DNA of 64,000 nt. It comes from Actinomycetales bacterium (GTDB lineage Bacteria > Actinomycetota > Actinomycetes > Actinomycetales > Dermatophilaceae). Positions 1 to 7,591 of this stretch are shown one piece after another (within the stretch, counting starts at the first letter, position 1; every line of letters begins with the position of its first letter). The stretch lies in contig JADKAO010000005.1 of the NCBI GenBank assembly GCA_016715285.1, positions 1 through 64,000 of the forward strand, written 5' to 3'. The position numbers and the translations under genes are program-made. The notes beneath the pieces are model-generated. The model had not been told where the DNA came from, ran no database searches, and saw only the letters and a program-made list of their open reading frames with translations.

Positions 1-96
1 GGGGTGATAGTCGGCGAGCCTGTCCAGGATGTCGTCAGTGTGGGCCTCAGTGAGGGTGCGCCGATCAAGCTCAGCGGTGAGGACGTAGTGCTCCAT
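1..96 (-). CDS. Hypothetical protein, 3' end outside the window
   Basis: Reading leftward, an ATG at 96-94 opens a frame of 32 codons (beginning MEHYVLTAEL, then a charged helical stretch) that runs off the left edge without a stop. The start is well supported: the minus strand carries AAGGAG (bases 110-105) eight bases before the ATG. Neighbours are a small HicA-like gene and a recombinase, so this is probably part of the integrated element. No family is recognised from the 32 visible residues, and the function is unknown. Confidence 0.55.
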   Translation of the reverse strand, partial: MEHYVLTAELDRRTLTEAHTDDILDRLADYHP

Positions 97-139
97 GAGG
101 TGTTCTCCTTTGTGGGTTGGTGGGAAGATGGTGACCTGG

Positions 140-170
140 AGGTCGGGGGCAGTTCGGATGCCCCCGACCT
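140..170 (-). terminator. GC-rich hairpin, possible terminator
   Basis: Bases 140-150 (AGGTCGGGGGC) and 160-170 are a perfect 11-bp inverted repeat with a 9-base loop. It lies between the HicA-like gene (ends at 235) and the partial gene at the left edge, both on the minus strand. A terminator or attenuator between them is the simplest reading; there is no clear U-tract. Confidence 0.45.
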
Positions 171-234
171 CTCTGCCGCTAGCGCTTCGGCGGCCAGTTG
201 AAGCCGAGTCGGCGCAGCGGGGCCAGGCTGTTTC

Positions 235-393
235 TCACTCCGCGCCAGTCGCTCGACGTCCCCGGAGAACGTGGTGATGAAGCGTCCCGTCGCGGTACAC
301 GCGCACGTGCCCGCGCCGGGTCGGCGCGATGGTGTAGCCCTCAGCCTCGATCGCGGCGATCAGCTTCTTGAGGTCATATCCATCTTCCTCCAC
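235..393 (-). CDS. Small HicA-like protein
   Basis: A short basic protein whose core (DLKKLIAAIEAEGY, then RRGHVRVYRDGT) follows the alpha-beta pattern of HicA-type toxins, in which a His in the 'GSH/GH' region is catalytic; here it is the H of RRGHVRVY. HicA proteins are usually about 60 residues, which fits. The start is uncertain: a GTG at 393 directly follows AGAGAGGAG, and a TTG at 411 lies inside an inverted repeat. No HicB antitoxin gene is visible next to it, so it may be an orphan, or a different double-stranded-RNA-binding-like phage protein. Its position beside an integrase supports a mobile origin. Confidence 0.4.
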   Translation of the reverse strand: MEEDGYDLKKLIAAIEAEGYTIAPTRRGHVRVYRDGTLHHHVLRGRRATGAE

Positions 394-402
394 CTCCTCT
401 CT

Positions 403-439
403 GTTTGACAACCTAAGTCTAACATTAAGATTGTCAAAC
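403..439. promoter_or_regulatory. Inverted repeat upstream of the HicA-like gene
   Basis: GTTTGACAA at 403-411 and its exact complement TTGTCAAAC at 431-439 flank 19 unusually AT-rich bases. Each arm contains TTGACA, so the element could give a -35 hexamer in either direction and act as a repressor site on the small gene's promoter. The AT-rich spacer stands out against the surrounding GC-rich DNA. Confidence 0.4.
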
Positions 440-520
440 GACAACACAGGCGGGGATGGAAGTTTCACAAAGTTCTTCCCGCGTGGGAGCACTTACGGGC
501 CGGCCGAGGTAACTCGGCTC

Positions 521-1326
521 TCACGCGGCGGCGAGCATTGCGGCGCGGATCCAGGTGTCTGGCACCGCGGTGTAGATCGCCGTCGTCTCCGGCGAGGCGT
601 GCCCGAGGAGTTCCTGCACCGCACGGAGGTCCCGTGTGCCGGCATACCCCACGCTGGCGGCTCGGTGTCTCAGCGAGTGTGTCGCGAAGGCCCCCGGCAG
701 TCTGCGCGCGACGATCTTGCCCAAGTGCGCCGGCGTGAGATGCCCGCCGTGAGGTGACGGGAAAAGCCACCCCGCGGGGTGCCGCAGGATCTCGGCCGCC
801 AGGTCGTCCAGGACGGGCACCATCCGCACGTGACCGCCCTTCCCGACGACCCGGAGCGACCACCCGGCCAGAGTCTCCTCGAGGGCTGCGCGTGCCAGCT
901 CTGCCACCTCGGTGCGCCGCAGGCCGCACTGCCCCGCGAGGCGGATCGCGAGGCGCTCGCGTCCTGAGGAAGTAGCGAGGGCATGACGGTATGCCGTCTC
1001 GTGGATCGGTCGGGGCCGGCCGCGTGGGACTCGGACGACGGGTACGAGCAGGGCCGGGTTCGGCGGATCTTGCCGGCGGCGTGCGCCCACCCAAAAAAGC
1101 CTCGTAGGGAGCCGCGGTAGGACCGGCGGGTGTTTGGCCCCCACCGGTGGGCGGCAAGCCATTCGACGAGCTGCTCGCTGGTTACCTCGTGAGCTGGGCA
1201 GCCGATCTCTCGCTGGAGTCGACCGAGGTGGTAGAGACGCTGGTCAATGGTCGTCTTGGGGGCTCCGCTGGCTCGGAGATGGTGCTCCCATCCCTTGAGC
1301 AAGCCCCCCCAGGTGCTTGGTGTCAT
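521..1326 (-). pseudogene. Tyrosine recombinase (phage/ICE integrase), frameshifted
   Basis: A site-specific tyrosine recombinase split over two frames. The N-terminal SAM-like/core-binding part starts at the ATG at 1326 (MTPSTWGGLL...) and reads in one frame to about 1070. The catalytic domain continues in another frame to 521. Catalytic residues are visible: Arg in CGLRRTEV, Lys/His in VGKGGHVR, H-x-x-R in HSLRH, His in LLGHAS and Tyr in AIYT. The junction lies around 1060-1075 (KIRR to NPALLVP) and fits loss of one base. The gene sits immediately inside a tRNA 3' fragment, the usual place for an element integrase. It is either truly dead or carries a sequencing indel; the catalytic residues are intact. 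Confidence 0.8.
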
Positions 1327-1487
1327 GGCGTGAGAATCCTCCTCGACCCGCGTCGGAGATAGGCCGGAAGGCCCGTTGATCATCAGCCGATCCGGCGGGG
1401 ACGCTGGCGGGGTAGTATGTCCGTCCCGGCGCCCGACAGGACGTCCATTCCTGCAGATCAGAGAGGTTTCCGCCGGAGCACTGGGTT

Positions 1488-1515
1488 CGGGGTTCGAATC
1501 CCTGGCGGCGCACCA
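1488..1515 (+). other. 3' fragment of a tRNA gene, probable attachment site
   Basis: Bases 1488-1504 form a T-arm (CGGGG, TTCGAAT loop, CCCTG), followed by an acceptor 3' strand (1505-1511), a discriminator A and an encoded CCA ending at 1515. No matching D-arm or anticodon arm is found within 90 bases upstream, so this is not a complete tRNA. Tyrosine-recombinase elements typically integrate into tRNA 3' ends and leave such a fragment at one end. With the integrase on the left, the element should extend leftward, with the intact tRNA beyond the window. Confidence 0.65.
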
Positions 1516-1546
1516 CTGTTCAATACTGGCCACACATGGCTGACGC

Positions 1547-1587
1547 AATGACGAAGGCGGACTCTCACCGAGTCCGCCTTCGTCATT
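1547..1587. terminator. Strong hairpin, probable bidirectional terminator
   Basis: A perfect 17-bp inverted repeat (1547-1563 with 1571-1587) around a 7-base loop. It lies between the tRNA fragment (plus strand) and the 3' end of the GroES-like gene (minus strand), where a shared terminator is expected. Confidence 0.65.
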
Positions 1588-1598
1588 CCTTCGGTCAA

Positions 1599-1917
1599 CT
1601 AGAGATAGAGACCCGTCGATCCACTCTCCACCAGGCGCAGCCACAGCGTGAATATCCTTCTCTCGCAGCAAGATATAGCCCTTTGACTGGAGTTCGACCT
1701 CATGGCGGTCTTCAGGGTCGAAGAGCACTCGATCGCCGACCTCGATGTGGCGCACATTCCCGCCCGTAGCCACGACGCTGGCCCACGACAGTCGCTTGCC
1801 CACGGAAGCGGTAGCAGGGATGAGAATGCCTCCGCCGGAGGTGCGCTCACCGGATTCATTGTCGACCGAGACCAACACTCGGTCGGCGAGCATGCGGATG
1901 GGCAGTCGCGCTGCCAT
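1599..1917 (-). pseudogene. GroES-like co-chaperonin family protein, apparent 3' frameshift
   Basis: Starts at the ATG at 1917 (MAARLPIRMLADRVLV) and shows the Cpn10 fold pattern: SGGGILIPATA near residue 27, then VATGG, VGDRVLFDP and GYILLREKDIHAVA. This is the short actinobacterial GroES-like family of about 100 residues, not the main groES. Family members end in a motif like GGSTGLYL. Here that ending (VESGSTGLYL, stop at 1601-1599) is in a different frame from the body, and the length of 319 bases is one more than a multiple of three. One extra base near 1640 explains this. The neighbouring DUF3618 gene overlaps its start by one base (TGATG), suggesting an operon. Confidence 0.7.
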
Positions 1918-2185
1918 CAGGTGCGGCGGCGACGCAGCAGTCCCATGCCGATCAACACGGCAGCGACTGCGCCCAGCACGGCCGCGATCCGCTCAGCTCG
2001 CAGGTCGCCGTTCTCGTCATGAGTCGCGGCGACGAATGACGCGCGAGCAGCAATCTTTGCCGCCGGATAATCTCGCTCGGCTGGGCCCGGAAGGTAAGTT
2101 CGTCGATCGTCCCTGCCAGTCGCGCGCGGGCAGCTTCGATCTCGGCCTGCAACTGCTCGACCGACTGGCTCGCGTTATCGCTCAT
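1917..2185 (-). pseudogene. DUF3618 small membrane protein, frameshifted
   Basis: The N-terminal half, from the ATG at 2185 (MSDNASQSVEQL), is the DUF3618 helix (EIEAARARLAGTIDELT, then AQPSEIIRR). The expected C-terminal half, with a transmembrane helix (AAVLGAVAAVLIGMGLL) and a terminal RRRR, is present in another frame ending at 1917. One missing base in about 2051-2064 reconnects them. Members of this family are about 85-95 residues with one C-terminal membrane segment, which matches the repaired product. Function is unknown. It is probably co-transcribed with the GroES-like gene downstream. Confidence 0.7.
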
Positions 2186-2242
2186 CGCCCGTCCCTTCTC
2201 TCGCCACCCGACATCCTCAGGACTTCAGCCTAATGCCGCTGG

Positions 2243-2710
2243 TCAGAGCCCAAGGTCGCGTCGCAGCTTCGCAACGTGACCGGTGGCCTTCACGTTGTAC
2301 CGGGCGTCCGTGACGACACCATCGCCATCGATCACGAAGGTCGACCGAATGACACCGGTCACCGTTTTGCCGTACATCATTTTCTCGCCAAACGCACCGT
2401 ATGCCGTCAGCGTCTCCCTCGTGGGGTCCGAGAGCAGGCGAATCGTCAGGCTGTCGCGCTCCCGGAACTTCGCGAGCTTGGCGGGCGCGTCCGGGGAGAT
2501 GCCGAGCACGGCATACCCCTGCCCTGCGAGCGCGTCCATCGACTCCGAGAAGTCACAGGCCTGCTTCGTGCACCCGGGCGTCATGGCTGCTGGGTAGAAG
2601 TAGACGATGACCGGCTTGCCGGCAAAGTCGCTCAGGGACACCGATTCACCAGCGTCGTCGGTCAGGGTAAAAGCAGGAGCTGGGTCACCTGGCTGGAGTC
2701 GCGTCGTCAC
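2243..2710 (-). CDS. bcp: Thioredoxin-dependent peroxiredoxin Bcp/PrxQ
   Basis: A 155-residue thiol peroxidase of the PrxQ/Bcp class, reducing hydrogen peroxide and organic hydroperoxides with thioredoxin as donor in the cytoplasm. The peroxidatic Cys47 lies in TPGCTKQACDF and the resolving Cys52 is five residues later, the helix-2 type arrangement. The start is taken as GTG at 2710 (VTTRLQPGDPAPAF), which matches family N-termini; an upstream ATG would add 24 unconserved residues. The Nur-box-like palindrome is 22 bases upstream, so this gene could share metal control with the divergent transporter. Confidence 0.9.
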   Translation of the reverse strand: MTTRLQPGDPAPAFTLTDDAGESVSLSDFAGKPVIVYFYPAAMTPGCTKQACDFSESMDALAGQGYAVLGISPDAPAKLAKFRERDSLTIRLLSDPTRETLTAYGAFGEKMMYGKTVTGVIRSTFVIDGDGVVTDARYNVKATGHVAKLRRDLGL

Positions 2711-2731
2711 GCCGCCGCCCCTCTCGCATGG

Positions 2732-2756
2732 CTTATTGCAACTAATGTGCAATAAG
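2732..2756. promoter_or_regulatory. Nur-box-like operator
   Basis: A perfect inverted repeat of nine-base arms (CTTATTGCA and TGCAATAAG) with a 7-base spacer. The core TTGCA, seven bases, TGCAA is the same spacing and sequence as the Streptomyces Nur (nickel uptake regulator, Fur family) box. It lies 65 bases before cbiM and 22 bases before bcp in the divergent intergenic region. Predicted role: nickel-dependent repression of the CbiMNQO transporter. Confidence 0.65.
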
Positions 2757-2820
2757 GTGGTCGATGGCACTCGGTCGAGCACCGTGGCCTCACCCTAGCC
2801 CGACTGATGGAGCAGCCCAG

Positions 2821-3510
2821 ATGCACGTGCCCGACGGTTTCCTTAACCTCGGAACCTCCGCCGCAACGGGGGTCGTCGCCACCGCTGCCGTCGCTCTCGC
2901 CCTTCGCGGTGCCCGCCGTGAACTCGACGATCGCACCGCACCCCTGGCGGGCCTGGTGGCGACCTTCGTTTTTGCTGCGCAGATGGTCAACTTCCCCATC
3001 GCGGCGGGCACCTCGGGTCATCTTCTCGGCGGAGCGCTCGCCGCCGTCCTTGTCGGCCCGTACACCGCCACGCTCTGCATCACGGTGGTCCTCCTCGTCC
3101 AAGCGCTCCTCTTCGCCGACGGCGGACTCACCGCTCTCGGCACGAATGTCACCTTGATGGCTGTGGTGGGGGTTTGGGTGGGGTATGCCGTGTTCCGCGC
3201 CGCGGTGCGCCTGTTGCCGCGCCGCAGCGGGATGATCCCGGTCGCTGCAGGCGTCGGCGGCTTGGCTTCCGTGCCCGCATCTGCCGGGGTGTTTGCCTTG
3301 CTCTTTAGCATCGGCGGGGCAGCTCCGATCTCGCTGTCGACCCTGCTGGCGGCCATGGTCGGGGTCCACACCGTCATCGGTGTCGGTGAGGCCGTCATCA
3401 CGGGACTCGTCGTCGCGAGCGTCCTGGCGCTGCGGCCAGACCTCGTGCGAGGTGCCGCCGGCCTCCACGTCGCCCGCCCTTTGGAGATCCGCACGGAGGC
3501 CCGGGTATGA
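2821..3510 (+). CDS. cbiM: Energy-coupling factor Ni/Co transporter substrate-binding component CbiM/NikM
   Basis: The S-component of an ECF nickel/cobalt importer, a polytopic membrane protein of 229 residues. The start is fixed by function: mature CbiM/NikM proteins begin Met-His, and the N-terminal MHVPDGFL here (ATG at 2821, GGAG just upstream) supplies the metal-binding amino terminus and His2. An earlier in-frame ATG at 2764 is therefore rejected. Hydrophobic helices follow, with the family motif GTSGHLLGG around residue 62. It overlaps the next gene by four bases (ATGA). The order M-N-Q-O is that of the four-gene Ni/Co ECF system; the Nur-like box suggests nickel rather than cobalt. 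Confidence 0.92.
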   Translation: MHVPDGFLNLGTSAATGVVATAAVALALRGARRELDDRTAPLAGLVATFVFAAQMVNFPIAAGTSGHLLGGALAAVLVGPYTATLCITVVLLVQALLFADGGLTALGTNVTLMAVVGVWVGYAVFRAAVRLLPRRSGMIPVAAGVGGLASVPASAGVFALLFSIGGAAPISLSTLLAAMVGVHTVIGVGEAVITGLVVASVLALRPDLVRGAAGLHVARPLEIRTEARV

Positions 3511-3794
3511 GCACCGATGCTCCCGGCCAGACCCAGCGGCAACGGGTGAGCGGTCGGCTCGGGTGGTTCCTTGGCCTCGGTGCAGCGCTGCTCGTCGCCG
3601 GGGTGGTCGCTCGGTGGGCTTCCGATGCTCCTGACGGGCTCGAACGCGTCGCCGAAGACCACGACCTCGCCGGTCACGCGGTCGAACGCGCGGGCCTGCT
3701 CACCTACGACGGCGCGAGCGCGCTGCTGGGGCTGGGGATCGTGCTCCTCCTCATGACCGGCGTCGCGTATGTGGTCCGAGCTCGTGGGCGCTAA
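3507..3794 (+). CDS. CbiN/NikN-like accessory protein (PDGL domain)
   Basis: A 95-residue protein with an N-terminal membrane helix (LGLGAALLVAGVVARW), an extracytoplasmic segment containing SDAPDGLERVAED (the PDGLE-type motif) and a C-terminal helix (GIVLLLMTGVAYVV). This two-helix layout is the N component that pairs with CbiM/NikM for metal loading. It starts on an ATGA overlap with cbiM, and its 3' end overlaps the start of cbiQ, indicating translational coupling. Confidence 0.85.
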   Translation: MSTDAPGQTQRQRVSGRLGWFLGLGAALLVAGVVARWASDAPDGLERVAEDHDLAGHAVERAGLLTYDGASALLGLGIVLLLMTGVAYVVRARGR

Positions 3795-4464
3795 TCACTC
3801 GCTCCTTCACTACTCGGGTCACTCGCCGCTGCACCGGGCCCCCTCGCACTGGAAGATCGTCGCGACCGTCGCCTTCGTCATTGCGGTTGTCGCTACTCCC
3901 ACAGGGATTTTCTGGCCGTATGCCGGGTACCTCGCCGTCCTCGCGGCAGCGACTTTCATTGCACGCATCCCACCGGCATACCTCGCCCGTCGGCTGGTCG
4001 TGGAGGTGCCCGTTGTGGTGTTTGCCGCCTGGCTGCCGTTTATTTCCACCGGTGAACGCGTCACCCTCCTCGGGCTGTCCGTGTCGCGGGAGGGGCTGCT
4101 CGCGGCTGGAGCGTTACTCGCTAAAGCCACCCTTGGAGTACTCGCCGCGCTCCTGCTTGCCGCCACCACGGACATCCGTGACCTGCTCGCGGGCCTGACC
4201 CGACTGCGCTTGCCCGGCCCCCTGGTCGAGATCATGGGCTTCATGGCGCGCTATGTCGAGGTCATCCTCGGAGACCTCGCGCGGATGCGAATTTCCTTGG
4301 TCGCCAGGGGTTTTAACCCTCGCTCCCCCCGCCACTGGCCCGTGGTTGCGCAGTCCCTGGGAGCGTTGTTCGTGCGCAGCTATGAGCGCGGCGAGCGGGT
4401 CCATGTCGCCATGCTCTCCCGTGGATACGCGAGTTCGTTCGGCCCCGGGAGCAGTCCGCGATGA
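3769..4464 (+). CDS. cbiQ: ECF transporter transmembrane component CbiQ
   Basis: The T-component (EcfT-type) that couples the ATPase to the substrate-binding unit. Helices are visible around residues 30-75 and 90-145, and the coupling-helix Ala-Arg-Gly motif typical of the family appears as SLVARGFNPR near residue 182, with a second related stretch (AMLSRGYASS) near the C-terminus. The start is uncertain: ATG 3769 or GTG 3784, neither with a strong ribosome-binding site, and translation probably couples to the preceding gene. It overlaps cbiO by four bases. Confidence 0.9.
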   Translation: MWSELVGANHSLLHYSGHSPLHRAPSHWKIVATVAFVIAVVATPTGIFWPYAGYLAVLAAATFIARIPPAYLARRLVVEVPVVVFAAWLPFISTGERVTLLGLSVSREGLLAAGALLAKATLGVLAALLLAATTDIRDLLAGLTRLRLPGPLVEIMGFMARYVEVILGDLARMRISLVARGFNPRSPRHWPVVAQSLGALFVRSYERGERVHVAMLSRGYASSFGPGSSPR

Positions 4465-5258
4465 GCACCCCGATCCTCGACGTGCGCGGCCTCGCCTATG
4501 CCTACCCCGACGGGCACCAAGCGCTTTTCGGCGTCGACCTGCACGTCCACCAAGGAGAGCGGGTTGCCCTCCTCGGACCCAACGGTGCCGGCAAGACCAC
4601 GCTTGTCTTGCACCTCAATGGCATCTTGGGTGCCGCTGCCGGGTCCGGTTCCAGCGCAGGCACCGTGGCAATCTCCGGTATGCCGGTCACGCGCGCCACC
4701 CTGCCCGACGTCCGCCGGCGAGTCGGCGTCGTCTTTCAAGACCCCGACGATCAACTCTTCATGCCGACCGTCCGCGACGACGTGGCCTTCGGTCCCCGCA
4801 ATCTAGGGCTACGCGGTGACGCTCTGACTGATCGGATCGACGCGGCCCTCGCAAAGGTGGGCATGACGCCATACGCCGATCGTCCGCCGCATCACTTGTC
4901 GTTCGGCCAGCGCCGCCGGGTCGCGATCGCGACCGTGCTCGCGATGGAGCCCGAGATCCTCGTCCTCGACGAGCCGTCAAGCAACCTCGATCCGGCTGCG
5001 CGCCGAGAACTCGCCGAGCTCCTCGTGGAGCTCGACCTCACCCTGCTGATGGTGACCCACGACCTGCCCTACGCCCTCCAGTTGTGTGAGCGGTCGGTCA
5101 TCCTCTCCGATGGGGTGATCGCCGCTGACGGTCCGACCCTTGAGGTCCTTGGAGATCAGGCTCTGATGGCCTCACACCGGCTGGAGTTGCCATTTGGTTT
5201 TGATCCAGCTCACACGGCCCGCTCGGCACACTCTGATCGCAGCCTCGGTCACCAGTAG
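4461..5258 (+). CDS. cbiO: ECF transporter ATP-binding protein CbiO
   Basis: A 265-residue ABC ATPase powering the Ni/Co ECF importer. Walker A GPNGAGKTT, the Q-loop region VVFQDPDDQLF, signature LSFGQRRRVAIA and Walker B ILVLDEPSSNLD are all present, followed by the H-loop VTHDLPYA. It is the last gene of the operon and ends tail-to-tail with pxpC, overlapping it by about 10 bases, so the two operons converge with no intergenic terminator. Confidence 0.93.
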   Translation: MSTPILDVRGLAYAYPDGHQALFGVDLHVHQGERVALLGPNGAGKTTLVLHLNGILGAAAGSGSSAGTVAISGMPVTRATLPDVRRRVGVVFQDPDDQLFMPTVRDDVAFGPRNLGLRGDALTDRIDAALAKVGMTPYADRPPHHLSFGQRRRVAIATVLAMEPEILVLDEPSSNLDPAARRELAELLVELDLTLLMVTHDLPYALQLCERSVILSDGVIAADGPTLEVLGDQALMASHRLELPFGFDPAHTARSAHSDRSLGHQ

Positions 5259-6127
5259 CTGGGCACCCACCTGAAGCCCACCGGCTGTCCGGGCACGAGC
5301 TGCGCCGCTCGATCCACATCTACCGCGTCCACCACACCGATGACGGGATAGCCGCCAGTCACGGGGTGATCGTTGAGGAAGATGACGGGCTCCCCATTGG
5401 GTGGCACTTGGATCGCTCCCCGCACCATGCCCTCGCTCGGCAGCTCCTGGTCGCGCGACTGCGGCCAGCGAGTGAGTGGCTCGCCGAGCAACCGGATGCC
5501 GCGACGGTCGCTCCGATCCGAGACAGTCCACGACGTGCTCGCCAGGGCACTCGGGTCCTCGAACCAATCGCGCCGCGGACCGGCGGACACACGCAGGACG
5601 ATGGGATCATCGGTCGGCTTCCCCACCGGAGCCACGTCAACATGAGGCAGGGTGCGAGGCGCCGGGCCGACTGGTAGCGCGTCGCCGACCCGCAGCGGCG
5701 GTGGGCCGAGACCAGACATCGTGTCCATCGATCGCGATCCCAGGACGGGATCGACTCCGAGGCCGCCCCGGACCGAGACATAGGTGCGGAGGCCGCTGGA
5801 CGGCATACCCAGCTCGAGTTCCGAGCCGTCGGCGAGGGCAAAGGGAGCCGCATGTCCGACCGGGACCCCGTCGACCGTGGCTGACGCGAGCGCGCCGGTG
5901 AGGCACACGAGCAACTCACCCTTGGCTCGGACCCGCAGACCGCCAAAGGTCACCTCGATTGCGGCGCTCCTGGTGCTGTTGCCGAGCAGGCGTGCTCCCA
6001 GCGCGTATGCCGCCTGGTCCGCGGCCCCGGCCCGACCGACCCCGACGGCCATGTGGCCTCGGCGCCCGCTGTCTTGAAGGGTGACCTGCGGGCCCGTGGC
6101 GAGAATGTGCAACCGCTTGTCAGTCAT
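5249..6127 (-). CDS. pxpC: 5-oxoprolinase subunit C (biotin-dependent carboxyltransferase-type family)
   Basis: Third subunit of the prokaryotic ATP-dependent 5-oxoprolinase PxpABC, which hydrolyses 5-oxo-L-proline to glutamate. The protein (about 292 residues) begins MTDKRLHILATGP at the ATG overlapping the stop of pxpB by four bases. The family hallmark TLQDSGRRG is near residue 17, followed by GAADQAAYALG, the conserved RVSAGPRRDWF and, near the end, VIFLNDHPVTGGYPVIG. The N-terminally extended frame is rejected because the ATGA overlap matches the rest of the operon. Confidence 0.92.
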   Translation of the reverse strand: MTDKRLHILATGPQVTLQDSGRRGHMAVGVGRAGAADQAAYALGARLLGNSTRSAAIEVTFGGLRVRAKGELLVCLTGALASATVDGVPVGHAAPFALADGSELELGMPSSGLRTYVSVRGGLGVDPVLGSRSMDTMSGLGPPPLRVGDALPVGPAPRTLPHVDVAPVGKPTDDPIVLRVSAGPRRDWFEDPSALASTSWTVSDRSDRRGIRLLGEPLTRWPQSRDQELPSEGMVRGAIQVPPNGEPVIFLNDHPVTGGYPVIGVVDAVDVDRAAQLVPGQPVGFRWVPSYW

Positions 6128-6798
6128 GAACCCACCTCGACAAAGGTGACAACCATGCCCGGCGTGAAGAGCGCGGGCGGGGTCCGGTCGACGTCCCACA
6201 GCACGACGTCTGTCGTGCCAATGAGCTGCCAGCCGCCCGGGGACTCGCGGGGGTAGATCCCGCTGAAGTCACCGGCGAGCGCGACCGCCCCAGCAGGCAC
6301 TGCGGTCCGCGGCGATGGCCGTCGCGGGACGGTCAGCCGTGGGTCGCCGCCGACGAGGTAGGCGAATCCCGGGGCGAAGCCGCCAAAACCCACGCGCCAT
6401 GGCATACCGGTGTGTGCTTCGACGACTTCGCGGGGGGTGAGGCCCGTATGCCGTGCGACATCTTCGAGGTCCGGCCCGTCGTAGCGCACCGGAATCTCGA
6501 CCCGGCCGGCGTCGGCGACGGAGTCGGACACCGTGGTCGCAGCGCCCGCCCGCTCGATCAACCGAGCGAGCGCTGCGAGATCGGTGCCACCGCGCGCAAC
6601 GACGAGCACGGTTCGGGCGGCCGGGACGATGTCATCGACGTCCGCCCACACGCCTTGCCGGGTCGCGGCCAGCTGGCCGAGGGTGGCGGACAGCGCGAGC
6701 ACGGCGTCGATATTGCTGGTTTCCACGAGGATTGCCGTGTCGCCCATGGGCAACAGCCTGGTCGGCACCCCGGCAGTAGGTGCCGAGGTCAGGCTCAC
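6124..6798 (-). CDS. pxpB: 5-oxoprolinase subunit B (KipI/PxpB family)
   Basis: A 224-residue allophanate-hydrolase-subunit-1-like protein. Recognisable motifs are IPVRYDGPDLEDVARHTGL, the signature GFGGFAPGFAYL and VPRRPSPRTAVPAGAVALAG, all conserved in PxpB/KipI. It overlaps both flanking genes by four bases, so pxpA-pxpB-pxpC are translationally coupled. In Bacillus the homologue KipI was first described as an inhibitor of a sporulation kinase; here the oxoprolinase role is favoured by the complete ABC set. Confidence 0.92.
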   Translation of the reverse strand: MSLTSAPTAGVPTRLLPMGDTAILVETSNIDAVLALSATLGQLAATRQGVWADVDDIVPAARTVLVVARGGTDLAALARLIERAGAATTVSDSVADAGRVEIPVRYDGPDLEDVARHTGLTPREVVEAHTGMPWRVGFGGFAPGFAYLVGGDPRLTVPRRPSPRTAVPAGAVALAGDFSGIYPRESPGGWQLIGTTDVVLWDVDRTPPALFTPGMVVTFVEVGS

Positions 6799-7586
6799 CG
6801 CTGGTCCTCGTCGACGAATGGCGCGATCGTGACGCCGGCTTCGACAAGCGCCGCCTTGACCGCCCTCGCGAGGTCGACCGCCCCAGGCGAGTCACCGTGA
6901 GTGCAAATCGAGTCGGCGACCAGGGCCACATCGGTGCCGTCAACGGCCTCGATGCTCCGCTCGGTGACGAGCCGCACCATCCGGGCTGCGACGGTGGGCG
7001 CGTCATGCAGGAGGGCTCCCGGTTCACGCCGAGAGACGAGCTGACCCGCGGGGGTATAGGCCCGGTCGGCGAAGGCTTCCTGCACCGTTCGCAGCCCCGC
7101 GGCTTGCGCGGTGGCCACGAGGACCGACCCCGCCAACCCCATGAGGACTAGGTCCTTGTCGTAGGCCAGCACGGCGTCGACGACCGCCTCAGCCTGCCGC
7201 TCGTCGACTGCCGCGGTGTTATAGAGGGCGCCGTGCGGTTTGACGTAGCGGATCTTCGTTCCGGCGACCCGGCACAGTCCGTCGAGGGCCCCGAGCTGAT
7301 AGAGGACGTCCGCGGTCAGCTCGGGCGAGGGCATGTCGATCGCCCACCGGCCGAAGCCGGCGAGGTGGTTGTAGCCCACGTGGGCTCCGATGACGACGCC
7401 CCTCTCGGCGGCCGCGGCGCAGGTGCGCTGCAGCGTGAGGGCGTCGCCAGCGTGGAAGCCGCAGGCCACATTGGCCGACGTCACAATGTCGAGCATCGCG
7501 GCGTCGTCCCCGATCCGATAGGTGCCGTAGGACTCACCGAGATCGGCATTGAGGTCGATGCGGGGGCTGTTATGGGTCTGGGTCAT
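6795..7586 (-). CDS. pxpA: 5-oxoprolinase subunit A (LamB/YcsF family)
   Basis: A 263-residue LamB/YcsF protein. Hallmarks: IDLNADLGESYG at the N-terminus, TSANVACGFHAGD, GAHVGYNHLAGFGR, VKPHGALYN and the C-terminal CTHGDSPGAV. The start MTQTHNSP at 7586 is six bases past the stop of the upstream transporter gene. Together with PxpB and PxpC it hydrolyses 5-oxoproline using ATP, recycling a damage product of glutamine and glutamate and allowing use of external pyroglutamate. Confidence 0.93.
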   Translation of the reverse strand: MTQTHNSPRIDLNADLGESYGTYRIGDDAAMLDIVTSANVACGFHAGDALTLQRTCAAAAERGVVIGAHVGYNHLAGFGRWAIDMPSPELTADVLYQLGALDGLCRVAGTKIRYVKPHGALYNTAAVDERQAEAVVDAVLAYDKDLVLMGLAGSVLVATAQAAGLRTVQEAFADRAYTPAGQLVSRREPGALLHDAPTVAARMVRLVTERSIEAVDGTDVALVADSICTHGDSPGAVDLARAVKAALVEAGVTIAPFVDEDQR

Positions 7587-7591
7587 GGCGA

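Noticed and set aside
1430..1515. A complete class II tRNA
   Set aside because: The 5' candidate GCGCCCG does not pair properly with the acceptor strand and there is no D-arm or anticodon arm.
1244..1516. Minus-strand ORFs reading GFEPRTQ or ARDSNPEPS
   Set aside because: These are translations of the tRNA 3' end, a well-known source of false proteins; no ribosome-binding site.
2707..3468. 253-codon minus-strand ORF opposite cbiM
   Set aside because: Low-complexity Asp/Arg/Gly/His-rich shadow of a GC-rich gene; cbiM has clear family motifs and the fixed Met-His start.
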